A stretch of 11,298 nucleotides of DNA from Tannerella sp. (GTDB lineage Bacteria; Bacteroidota; Bacteroidia; Bacteroidales; Tannerellaceae). The position numbers and the translations under genes were made by a program. The notes under the pieces were generated by a model, which was not told the origin of the DNA, did no database searches, and was given only the letters and a program-made list of their open reading frames with translations. Location of the stretch: positions 1 through 11,298 of the forward strand of contig JAITPL010000104.1 of assembly GCA_031289445.1 (NCBI GenBank). Direction: 5' to 3'. Of the stretch, positions 4,843 through 11,298 are shown one piece after another; position 1 is the stretch's first letter, and each line of letters begins with the position of its first letter.

Positions 4843-5922
4843 CTACTTGTCGTTTGCCAAATGCCAAAGAATCAGATAAGTCGCTTTTGTTATATCCGTC
4901 AGTTTATCCAGGTCAATCCGTTCTACCTCGTCTATCGGCGTATGGTAGTCGGGATGCAAACCGGTAAAAAACCATAATATCGGGATTCCATGGAGTGAAA
5001 AATGCAGATAATCGCTGCCTGTGGACTTGTGTTGAAAGAGGCTGAACTTAGGCTCGATATTCAGTTTATTCTTCTCGATATCCTTGCTCAACAGTTCGTT
5101 GTACTTTGTCAATTCATGAGAAGACAGAAAATGAAACTGTTTACCCGATGCGTTGTTTTCGTCGTTTATCGCTTCCGGCAACGCAAAATCGGGATAAATA
5201 GTCGGCACGAAACCTTCCCTGCTTATCATGTCAAGATTAATATATGTTTTGATACTCGAAAGCGACGCGAAGTTGGCCACGAAATAATCCGAGCCTAAAT
5301 AATTGACCTCTTCTCCGTCCCAGAAGGCGAAAATAATGCTATACAGCGGTTTCTCGGCGCTTGTCGCAAATGCTTCGGCCACTTGCAGCAAGGCAGCTAC
5401 GCTCGAAGCGTTATCGTCGGCGCCATTGTATATCTGGTCGCCTACCAGCAATTCGTCAACGCCGACATGGTCGTAGTGAGCGCCAATAACGATGTATTCG
5501 TCTTTTTTATGCCCTTCGATATATCCGGTTACGTTTCTCAGAGCCAGTCTCCTATACGACTTTTCCGCTTTATATTTGGCGATGGAATCGGGATGGACTT
5601 GAAAATCCACCTCTTTTTCCCTTATCGGACTGTAGGCTTCAAAGGGCTGAAAATACGTCCGATAGAACGATTTTATCCCCAATCCTTTCAGTTCGGATTG
5701 AATATATTCGGCAGCAACCAATCCACCGCGTTTACCGGCCTCGCGTCCTTCCAACGCATCGCTTGCAAGAAACGACAAGCGAGCTTCCACTCCTTGCTTT
5801 GTGATGCTTTCAAGAGCTTGTTTTGTGATGCTTTCAAGACCTTTATTCTTGATGTTTTGAGCATCAACGGCTGACGAAAACGAAAATAATCCGGCGATAA
5901 TTAACAAATATAACTTTCTCAT
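4843..5922 (-). CDS. Secreted M28-family zinc aminopeptidase
   Basis: A 359-residue metallopeptidase with an N-terminal signal peptide (about 1-21, ending VDA before QN). All co-catalytic zinc ligands of family M28 can be seen: His149 in GAHYDHVG, bridging Asp169 in GADDNASS, catalytic Glu204 and ligand Glu205 in FWDGEE, Asp231 in NLDMISREG, and His327 in PDYHTP. M28 enzymes remove N-terminal residues from peptides or cyclise N-terminal glutamine, and secreted bacterial members act in the periplasm or outside. The length is typical. The gene starts 2 bp after the susD stop, implying translational coupling, and precedes the C39-like peptidase by 12 bp. Just after the signal peptide there is a 24-bp tandem duplication giving LESITKQA-LESITKQG. 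This placement points to processing of a peptide-like SusCD substrate. Confidence 0.9.
   Translation of the reverse strand: MRKLYLLIIAGLFSFSSAVDAQNIKNKGLESITKQALESITKQGVEARLSFLASDALEGREAGKRGGLVAAEYIQSELKGLGIKSFYRTYFQPFEAYSPIREKEVDFQVHPDSIAKYKAEKSYRRLALRNVTGYIEGHKKDEYIVIGAHYDHVGVDELLVGDQIYNGADDNASSVAALLQVAEAFATSAEKPLYSIIFAFWDGEEVNYLGSDYFVANFASLSSIKTYINLDMISREGFVPTIYPDFALPEAINDENNASGKQFHFLSSHELTKYNELLSKDIEKNKLNIEPKFSLFQHKSTGSDYLHFSLHGIPILWFFTGLHPDYHTPIDEVERIDLDKLTDITKATYLILWHLANDK
5798..5845. repeat. 24-bp tandem duplication inside the M28 peptidase gene
   Basis: Two adjacent 24-bp units (5798-5821 and 5822-5845) share an exact 18-bp core, TTTGTGATGCTTTCAAGA. They stay in frame and duplicate the LESITKQ segment between the signal peptide and the catalytic domain, so catalysis should be unaffected. 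Confidence 0.8.
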
Positions 5923-5924
5923 AA

Positions 5925-7574
5925 TCAGTTGGGTTTAATTGGAGATATATGTTCGTACAAATATTTTGCTTCTTCATCAGTCCAGCCGTCGTTGTTTTCG
6001 GGGCCGCCTTCATAGCCGGCGTCGGCGTAAGGCGCAGATGCAACAGAGGAAGCATCATAGCCGTAGTTCTGCGTCAGTGCGGGATTAAGGTCGCGGTCGG
6101 GCTGTGGCACCGGGAAGCGATAATGCTTGGCTTGAACATGTTCGTTTTTCTGGGCGGCCGTAACGCGACGAACGGTTTTAATCAACACTTTCCATCGCAC
6201 AAGGTCGTACCATCGCTGCTGTTCATATACAAACTCGTAAAAACGCTCGCGACGCAACTGTTTCCTGAATGCAAGATAATCGAGATTGCTCAGATTCACT
6301 TCTGAAAGATCGACGGTTGATTGTCCGTCGTCAAACTCGCCAACCTTGTACGCTCGCCGTCTCACCTTGTTGATTGCATCGTAGGCTTCGGCATTGGGTG
6401 CATGATAGCGTTCGTTGATAGCTTCCGCCTTGATAAGAAGCACGTCGGCATAACGCAAAACCGTAGCGTTAAGTTCGCGATTGTAAGCGCTGGCCACGCG
6501 GTTTTCGGGGTCGATGTATTTCTGATAGCGCGGCAGAGTGTAATATACATGTACGTTTTCTTCGGGATTCCATACGTCGGCGAGGAATGAACCTTCCTTA
6601 CGCTGGTCGCGGTGGTCGAAACGGTCGTAGAACGTGCGGTCGGAAACTATCACGTGGGGCGTCAGCGTATCATTGTAAGTAGTGAAAAAAGCGCAGTGTG
6701 TGAGATGGTTTCCACCGTCGCCGTAGCTTTCCTGAGATATCACGTAATTGATTGCAAACAGACTTTCCTTGCCGTAGCGATTGTTTTTATCCCAGTTGGC
6801 ATGAAAATTCTCTTCCAATTCATAGCCTGTAACCAAATTGGCAAAATAAACAGCCGAGTCGAGTTTAGCTTCCACATTTGTTGCGCCATCGGTCTGCGCC
6901 CAGTAGAGATATACCTTCGACAGCATTCCATAAGCCGCCTGTTGCGTTACGCGCCCCTGGTCGTCGGTAGAATAATTTTCGCGAGCGCGATAGTCGGACA
7001 GATTCTCGGCTGACGACCTCAAATCGGTAACAATCTGTGCATAAACATCGTTCACATTAGCTCTGGTCGTACCTACGCCGGCGTCAATATCGGAACTGAT
7101 TACCAGCGGCACTTCGCCGAAAAGCGGTACAATCTGAAAATAATGGAATGCACGCAGGAATTTTGCCTCGCCTGTAACTCTTCGCCTGATGCCGTCCGAG
7201 ACATTGGTTGCGGGATTGGCGAGAGCGTCAATAAGCGCATTGGCGTTGGAAATACCGTAATAGCTGCCCGCCCAGGCCCAATAAGGATAGGCATTGGTAG
7301 CGTCGTAAAGCAGGGTCGAGAGCGAGCCGCCCGAACCGCCCAGCATGGTTGCGCCCGACTTTGAGGCGTCGGATGCAAGGTCAACCAGATAGGCTATGAC
7401 CACGCTTTCGTTGTCAACTTCGGTTGCATAGACGCCGTTAACAGCAAGGATGGCGTCTTTGTCGGACTTAAAGAAATCTCTCTGGTCGAGTGCGCTCAGG
7501 GGAATAACGTCGAGGCTGTTACATGAATTGATAACCAGCGACAGGGTTGTGAACAGTAAAAATATTTTTTTCAT
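5925..7574 (-). CDS. SusD/RagB-family surface lipoprotein with a C-terminal tail
   Basis: A 549-residue outer-membrane lipoprotein that acts as the lid and ligand-binding partner of SusC. The signal peptide ends at the lipobox INSC with Cys18. The middle shows the helical SusD repeat region, for example GEAKFLRAFHYFQIVPLFGEVP, a near-universal SusD signature. The C-terminal signature RRERFYEFVYEQQRWYDLVRW-like block is at about 441-461. The usual family ending NPxLxQNxGY occurs at about 497-506, but 43 further residues follow (507-549), acidic and rich in Gly, Asn and Tyr. The gene starts 33 bp after susC and ends 2 bp before the M28 peptidase, so the four genes form one operon. The neighbouring peptidases suggest a peptide-like rather than glycan ligand. 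No glycosidase or sulfatase is present. Confidence 0.93.
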   Translation of the reverse strand: MKKIFLLFTTLSLVINSCNSLDVIPLSALDQRDFFKSDKDAILAVNGVYATEVDNESVVIAYLVDLASDASKSGATMLGGSGGSLSTLLYDATNAYPYWAWAGSYYGISNANALIDALANPATNVSDGIRRRVTGEAKFLRAFHYFQIVPLFGEVPLVISSDIDAGVGTTRANVNDVYAQIVTDLRSSAENLSDYRARENYSTDDQGRVTQQAAYGMLSKVYLYWAQTDGATNVEAKLDSAVYFANLVTGYELEENFHANWDKNNRYGKESLFAINYVISQESYGDGGNHLTHCAFFTTYNDTLTPHVIVSDRTFYDRFDHRDQRKEGSFLADVWNPEENVHVYYTLPRYQKYIDPENRVASAYNRELNATVLRYADVLLIKAEAINERYHAPNAEAYDAINKVRRRAYKVGEFDDGQSTVDLSEVNLSNLDYLAFRKQLRRERFYEFVYEQQRWYDLVRWKVLIKTVRRVTAAQKNEHVQAKHYRFPVPQPDRDLNPALTQNYGYDASSVASAPYADAGYEGGPENNDGWTDEEAKYLYEHISPIKPN

Positions 7575-7607
7575 TTTATTTCTTGATTTAATTGTGAATA
7601 CTGATGA

Positions 7608-10600
7608 TTAAAATGTTAACTTGACGCCTGCGAGAAAGGATTTGGCAGTAGGATAAGCGCCAAGGTCGGTTCCGAGAAGCAGCTCGTTAGTTTCGTCGGA
7701 GCCGTTGCGGGATGCTTCGGGGTCATAACCCTTATATTTGGTCAGGGTCAGCAGATTGATGCCCGAAAGAAAGATACGGAGACGGCCACGCGCAAATGCA
7801 GTGTATTTGCGGGGCAGATTATACCCTACAGTAAGGTCCTTCAACCTCAGATAGGATGCGTCTTCGATGTAGCGGCTATCAAGATTGATAAACGAGGCCG
7901 GTTGCGCCTTGGGTATATTTGTATTCGTATTTGTGGGCGTCCATCTGTCGGTCAACACTTTCGAGCCGTTGTAAATCTGTGTCGGGGTTTCCAGATTGAG
8001 CCTCAGGACATTGTAGAGGTTGTTTCCGTAACTTCCCTGAAAGGCAAGCGAAAGGTCGAAATCTCCGTAATTCAGGCTGCTTGAAAATCCGTAAATAAAC
8101 TTGGGATGCACATTGCCGATAACCGTACGGTCGCTATTGTCAATCACGCCATCTTTATTTACATCTTTGAAACGCGCTTCGCCGGCCTGCACGCCGTCGT
8201 CGTCCCAGCTTGGAACCGAGGCGGAGGATTCCTCGCCCTGCTGCACTATTCCGTCGAAAAGGTATCCGTAAAAGACGCCGAGGGGTTGTCCTTCCTTAAC
8301 TATATGGTCGGAAACCACAAAGTCCTCAATGCCAAGTTTGAGAATCTCGTTCAGATTCTTTGAAATATTTGCCTGAAGCGTCCATTTCAAATCCTTGGTA
8401 TCAATCAGTGCGGCGCTTACGCTAAATTCCACGCCCTTGTTGGACAGTGCGCCGATGTTGACGGTACGTGCGCTAAGTCCGGTAGTCGATTCGACAGGTA
8501 AATCCACAAGCAGGTCGGACGTTTTCTTATAATAGGCGTCTATCGAAAAATTGATGCGGTCATTCCACAATCCGCCGTCGATACCGACATTATACTGTGT
8601 AGTGCTTTCCCATTTCAAGTCGTCGTTTCCGTAATTGGTTACCGTATATCCTACGACAAGCCTGTTGCCGAACGAATAGTTGCGCGGGGTATAGGTGCGG
8701 GCATACAAATAATCGCCAATCTCCTGATTACCAACCTTGCCTGCACTGCCTCTCAGTTTCAGCGAGGAGAGAATATTTTCGGTAAAAAACTGTTCCTGGT
8801 CTATATTCCATGATAAACCTATGGATGGAAAATATCCCCATCTATGTCCGGGCGAGAAACGCGACGAGCCGTCTGCACGTAACGAAACGCTCAGGTTATA
8901 CCGGTCTTTCAGTGTATAGTTGACCCTTCCCAGCCACGAATTAAGTATGGATACAGCGCCGCCCGAAGTGGGTGTAATAAGCGTGGATGCGCTTGATAAA
9001 TTGTGATAAGTCATTGATTCATTGATAAAATCGCTGGCGGCCACGTTCGAAAATTCAATACTTGTCTTTTGCGTAGTATAGCCTGCAAGTACGTTCAGAG
9101 AGTGTATTTCGCCGAATCGCTTGCTGTAGTCGAGCGTTAATTCCGTCAGCGACGACGAATACAGTTTATTTCCGATGGCGGCATAACCGTTTACCAGTAT
9201 GCCGACAGCCGAAGTCGATGGCGCATACAGATTCTGAACCGTAGAACTGACATTTATTCCTGTATTGATTTTTGCCGTCAAACCTTGCAATATCTCGTAT
9301 TGAGCATAGAAATTGCCCAATACCGAGTTGTTTTTCGATTCTACCGTCGAATTGAGCAAATCCGACAGGGGATTGACCGTTTGGTTGCCTATACGCAGGT
9401 CGCCTGTTTCAAACGGATTATTGTAATAATAACCGCCGTCGCTGTTATATATGGGAACAAGTGCGGGGATGCGCAAACCGTAATCATACGTTCCTGCTAC
9501 CCGTCCTGCCGATTCTCTGCCTGTAAGATTGGTTAAACCGTTCTGAAACGTATGTGAAGCCGTCAGGTTTACACCTACTTTCAACTTGGGAAAAACATCC
9601 TTGTCGATGTTGATTCTGCCTGTATAGCGCTCCAGACCTGTATTGCGGATGATGCCGTCCTGATTGTTGTAACCGCCCGAAATAAGATAGCGATGGTCGT
9701 CGTTTCCGCCGCTGACCGAGAGTTGATGGTTTTGTGTAGCGCCTGTCCGCAAAAATGCGTCCTGCCAGTCGTTGCCTGCACCGCGCAACAGCCCGCTACC
9801 CGGATATTGAGAGTAGGGATTTTTATTGTTTTCGTCCAGCTCCTCGTAAAGCGACGCCCATTCGTCGGCGTTCAGCAAATCTAACTTTTTATTGATTTTC
9901 TGGATGCTGTACGAAGCCTGATAATCAACCGTATTACGTCCGCGATTTCCTTTTTTGGTTGTGATGAGAATAACGCCGTTAGCGCCGCGCGAGCCGTAGA
10001 TGGCTGTAGCCGAAACGTCTTTCAATACTTCTATTGATGCAATATCCGAAGGATTGAGAAACGCCAGCGGATTCAATCCTCCATCATACAGACTTGTGTT
10101 GCCGCTGCCAACAGCGCTTGCGCTCACGCCTACACCCGAGCGTGTGGAACTGTTGTCGTTGTAAACAATCAGTCCGTCAATAACATAAAGAGGTTCATTG
10201 CCGCCTGTTATCGAATTGCTTCCGCGAATGCGAATGGATGAAGTGGCGCCCGGCGCACCGGAGCTTTGCGTAACGCTCAAACCTGCAACTGCGCCACCCA
10301 GAAGTTTGTCGAACGACAAGGCCTGTTGCGACAGGGCAGTCGCCGAAACGGAGGCCACCGAGCCTGTCAGTTCCTTGCGTTTCTGCGTGCCGTAACCTAC
10401 AACTACTACCTCGCTCAATATTTTACTGTCTTCGCTCAATCTGATAGACAGGGGCTTGGAGTATTCATAGACTGTAACTTCTTCCGTCCGGTAGCCGAGA
10501 TAGCTGACTGTCAGATTAACCGGAAACGACTTCACTTCGAGCTTGAACTGACCTTCGCCGGAAGTTATTGTACCGATGCTTTCGTCTTTCACCGAGACGT

Positions 10601-10766
10601 TTGCGCCGATGATTGCTTCGCCTGTCTGCTCATCAACCACAACGCCTTCAATTCGTGTCGTTTTAGGCTGTGCCGATGCGGTTAACGAAGCGGTTGCCGC
10701 TAATAATGCCATGAATAAAATGCGTCTGCATTTGTTTGTTTGAAAAATTTGTAATACTTTTGTCAT
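7608..10766 (-). CDS. SusC/RagA-family TonB-dependent outer-membrane receptor
   Basis: A full-length 1052-residue outer-membrane importer that pairs with the SusD encoded next. Residues 1-32 are the signal peptide (likely cleavage after SLTASA), with an unusually long basic N-region. A carboxypeptidase-regulatory-like domain covers about 36-113. The plug covers about 118-273, with VVVGYGTQKRKELTGSVA, the SIRIRGSNS motif, the PLYVIDG motif and IEVLKDVSATAIYGSRGANG. The remainder is the beta barrel, containing a DVNKDGVIDNSD calcium-type loop and ending in Phe as outer-membrane barrels do. The start at 10766 is supported by the promoter at 10857-10887 and by N-terminal identity with the ABC binding protein (MTKVxQIxxTxKCRR). 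It is the first gene of the susCD-M28-C39 operon. Control is probably through the palindrome at 10888-10903 and the antisense RNA at 10769-10840. The substrate is unknown. Confidence 0.95.
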   Translation of the reverse strand: MTKVLQIFQTNKCRRILFMALLAATASLTASAQPKTTRIEGVVVDEQTGEAIIGANVSVKDESIGTITSGEGQFKLEVKSFPVNLTVSYLGYRTEEVTVYEYSKPLSIRLSEDSKILSEVVVVGYGTQKRKELTGSVASVSATALSQQALSFDKLLGGAVAGLSVTQSSGAPGATSSIRIRGSNSITGGNEPLYVIDGLIVYNDNSSTRSGVGVSASAVGSGNTSLYDGGLNPLAFLNPSDIASIEVLKDVSATAIYGSRGANGVILITTKKGNRGRNTVDYQASYSIQKINKKLDLLNADEWASLYEELDENNKNPYSQYPGSGLLRGAGNDWQDAFLRTGATQNHQLSVSGGNDDHRYLISGGYNNQDGIIRNTGLERYTGRINIDKDVFPKLKVGVNLTASHTFQNGLTNLTGRESAGRVAGTYDYGLRIPALVPIYNSDGGYYYNNPFETGDLRIGNQTVNPLSDLLNSTVESKNNSVLGNFYAQYEILQGLTAKINTGINVSSTVQNLYAPSTSAVGILVNGYAAIGNKLYSSSLTELTLDYSKRFGEIHSLNVLAGYTTQKTSIEFSNVAASDFINESMTYHNLSSASTLITPTSGGAVSILNSWLGRVNYTLKDRYNLSVSLRADGSSRFSPGHRWGYFPSIGLSWNIDQEQFFTENILSSLKLRGSAGKVGNQEIGDYLYARTYTPRNYSFGNRLVVGYTVTNYGNDDLKWESTTQYNVGIDGGLWNDRINFSIDAYYKKTSDLLVDLPVESTTGLSARTVNIGALSNKGVEFSVSAALIDTKDLKWTLQANISKNLNEILKLGIEDFVVSDHIVKEGQPLGVFYGYLFDGIVQQGEESSASVPSWDDDGVQAGEARFKDVNKDGVIDNSDRTVIGNVHPKFIYGFSSSLNYGDFDLSLAFQGSYGNNLYNVLRLNLETPTQIYNGSKVLTDRWTPTNTNTNIPKAQPASFINLDSRYIEDASYLRLKDLTVGYNLPRKYTAFARGRLRIFLSGINLLTLTKYKGYDPEASRNGSDETNELLLGTDLGAYPTAKSFLAGVKLTF
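10731..10762 (+). promoter_or_regulatory. Antisense promoter inside the first codons of susC
   Basis: TTTG (10731-10734), exactly 20 bp, then TACTTTTG (10755-10762) on the plus strand. Boxes, spacing and position relative to the susC start codon are the same as at 3672-3703. It reads away from the coding region into the leader. Confidence 0.65.
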
Positions 10767-10768
10767 GT

Positions 10769-10840
10769 CTAAAATTTTAATTAAATGTCCGGCGTTCCTG
10801 CTTTACCGAAATGTTGTTAGGAGGCAGGGACGCCTTTTTT
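10769..10840 (+). ncRNA. Predicted cis-antisense RNA over the susC leader
   Basis: From the promoter at 10731-10762, an RNA would start near 10769 and end at T6 (10835-10840), about 72 nt. It is complementary to nearly the whole predicted susC 5' UTR (about 10767-10850). Its loop begins TTTACCGAAAT, close to TTTATCCAAAT in the ABC-leader RNA, so some cross-pairing between the two systems is conceivable. Repression of susC by leader pairing is inferred from DonS-type RNAs of Bacteroides. Confidence 0.62.
10791..10840 (+). terminator. Intrinsic terminator of the susC antisense RNA (plus strand)
   Basis: GGCGTTCCTGC (10791-10801) pairs with GCAGGGACGCC (10824-10834) over 11 bp with a single wobble, followed by T6. 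The strong GC stem and T tract are oriented only for plus-strand transcription. Confidence 0.75.
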
Positions 10841-10856
10841 GTTAAATTTCACACCG

Positions 10857-10887
10857 CAAAAGTACGGACTTCCAACAGGGTGCACAA
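10857..10887 (-). promoter_or_regulatory. Sense promoter of the susCD-peptidase operon
   Basis: On the minus strand TTG (10887-10885), 20 bp, then TACTTTTG (10864-10857). The start site should be near 10850, giving a leader of about 84 nt. The inter-box sequence shares GTGCACCCT and GTCCG with the ABC promoter at 3796-3826. Confidence 0.75.
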
Positions 10888-10903
10888 TACCATTTTTATG
10901 GTA
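10888..10903. promoter_or_regulatory. Operator-like palindrome abutting the susC -33 box
   Basis: TACCAT-TTTT-ATGGTA, identical base for base to 3827-3842 and in the same position, directly next to the -33 TTG. Shared binding of one regulator at both operons is inferred. Confidence 0.6.
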
Positions 10904-10958
10904 AATTTATAAAATTAGAAATTAGAAGGTAGAAATTCAGAAGCCCTGACCTGATAAT

Positions 10959-10976
10959 ATCGCCATTGGGTATTAT
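10959..10976. repeat. Conserved 18-bp block, copy 2
   Basis: ATCGCCATTGGGTATTAT, identical to 3966-3983. It lies between the susC promoter and the 33-bp repeat array. A possible second regulator site or part of the duplicated upstream module. Confidence 0.5.
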
Positions 10977-11023
10977 ATAATATGCTTTAAATCAACGCTT
11001 TTATGAAAATATTATTGTATTAT

Positions 11024-11132
11024 AGATATTGTACATAGTACAATAAGGTGCTTCAGAGATATTGTATTTGGTACAATAAGGCCTTTCAGAGATATTGTAT
11101 TTAGTACAATAAGATCTTTCAGAGATATTGTA
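11024..11132. repeat. Tandem array of 33-bp repeats with an internal dyad
   Basis: Three complete 33-bp units (11024-11056, 11057-11089, 11090-11122) and the first 10 bp of a fourth (11123-11132). Each complete unit carries a 19-bp dyad TATTGTA-N5-TACAATA (11027-11045, 11060-11078, 11093-11111), with a variable 5-bp centre and a conserved tail ending TTCAG. The units are directly abutting with no spacers, so this is not a CRISPR. Regular dyads upstream of a promoter suggest stacked regulator sites; one degenerate unit lies upstream of the ABC operon at 4016-4048. Confidence 0.85.
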
Positions 11133-11298
11133 AATGATTATCCTCATCTTGTCTTAACATCTCATAGAGATGTATCGCTCGGTAGAAAATGAATTTTACC
11201 CTATTCTCTGCATTCCGTCAGGAATGCATCCCGATCTACCGAGCGACGCATTCCTAACGGAATGCAGAGGATGATAGGACGTATTGCGGATAATCATT
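11133..11298. mobile_element. Palindrome-rich 166-bp element bounded by 11-bp inverted repeats (MITE or REP/BIME-like)
   Basis: The ends are perfect inverted repeats, AATGATTATCC (11133-11143) and GGATAATCATT (11288-11298). Inside are a 12-bp pair TCGCTCGGTAGA/TCTACCGAGCGA (11175-11186, 11235-11246), a 13-bp pair CTCTGCATTCCGT/ACGGAATGCAGAG (11206-11218, 11257-11269), and three short hairpins: ACATCTC-N3-GAGATGT (11157-11173), GCATTCC-N4-GGAATGC (11210-11227) and the same stem again (11248-11265). There is no coding capacity. This suits a non-autonomous element or a REP cluster mobilised in trans. The right end coincides with the window edge, so its true end is uncertain. Confidence 0.6.

Noticed and set aside
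11024..11132. A CRISPR array.
   Set aside because: The 33-bp units are contiguous with no spacers, and no cas genes are present.

Overview
The window looks like a chromosomal segment of a member of the Bacteroidota, probably order Bacteroidales. The reasons are a complete SusC/SusD (RagA/RagB) outer-membrane pair, the start of a second SusC, Bacteroidota-type promoters (TTG or TTTG, about 20 bp, then TAnnTTTG), and genes without obvious Shine-Dalgarno sites. All protein genes lie on the minus strand, so transcription runs from high to low coordinates.

Layout in order of transcription: a palindrome-rich 166-bp element at the right edge (11133-11298); an array of 33-bp repeats (11024-11132); a promoter and leader (10767-10903); susC (10766-7608); susD (7574-5925); a secreted M28 zinc peptidase (5922-4843); a secreted C39-like cysteine peptidase (4830-4150); a 442-bp regulatory region (3708-4149); an SsuA/NMT1-type substrate-binding lipoprotein (3707-2595); an ABC permease (2551-1514); an ABC ATPase (1517-699); a 203-bp gap; and the first 165 codons of a second susC-like gene that leaves the window at base 1.

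The genes could form a two-membrane scavenging route. SusC/SusD would take up a peptide-like compound, the two peptidases would trim it in the periplasm, and the NMT1-type ABC importer would carry a small product across the inner membrane. This is inferred from order and shared control. The substrate is not readable from the sequence; the ABC family handles sulfonates, taurine, nitrate or pyrimidine precursors.

The most striking signal is regulatory. The leaders of susC and of the ABC binding-protein gene carry the same 5' module. It has a sense promoter next to a TACCAT-N4-ATGGTA palindrome. It also has a plus-strand antisense promoter (TTTG-N20-TACTTTTG) inside the first codons, and a GC-rich hairpin plus T6 tract that ends the predicted antisense RNA just before the sense start site. 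Each module therefore predicts an antisense RNA of about 70 nt covering the whole 5' UTR. The second susC start has a third, diverged version with the same layout but a different stem sequence. Cis-antisense RNAs over susC leaders are known in Bacteroides (DonS type). Here the same arrangement also governs an inner-membrane ABC operon. The module was evidently copied together with the first ~15 codons, so the binding protein and SusC share an N-terminus (MTKVxQIxxTxKCRR) although the rest of the proteins is unrelated.
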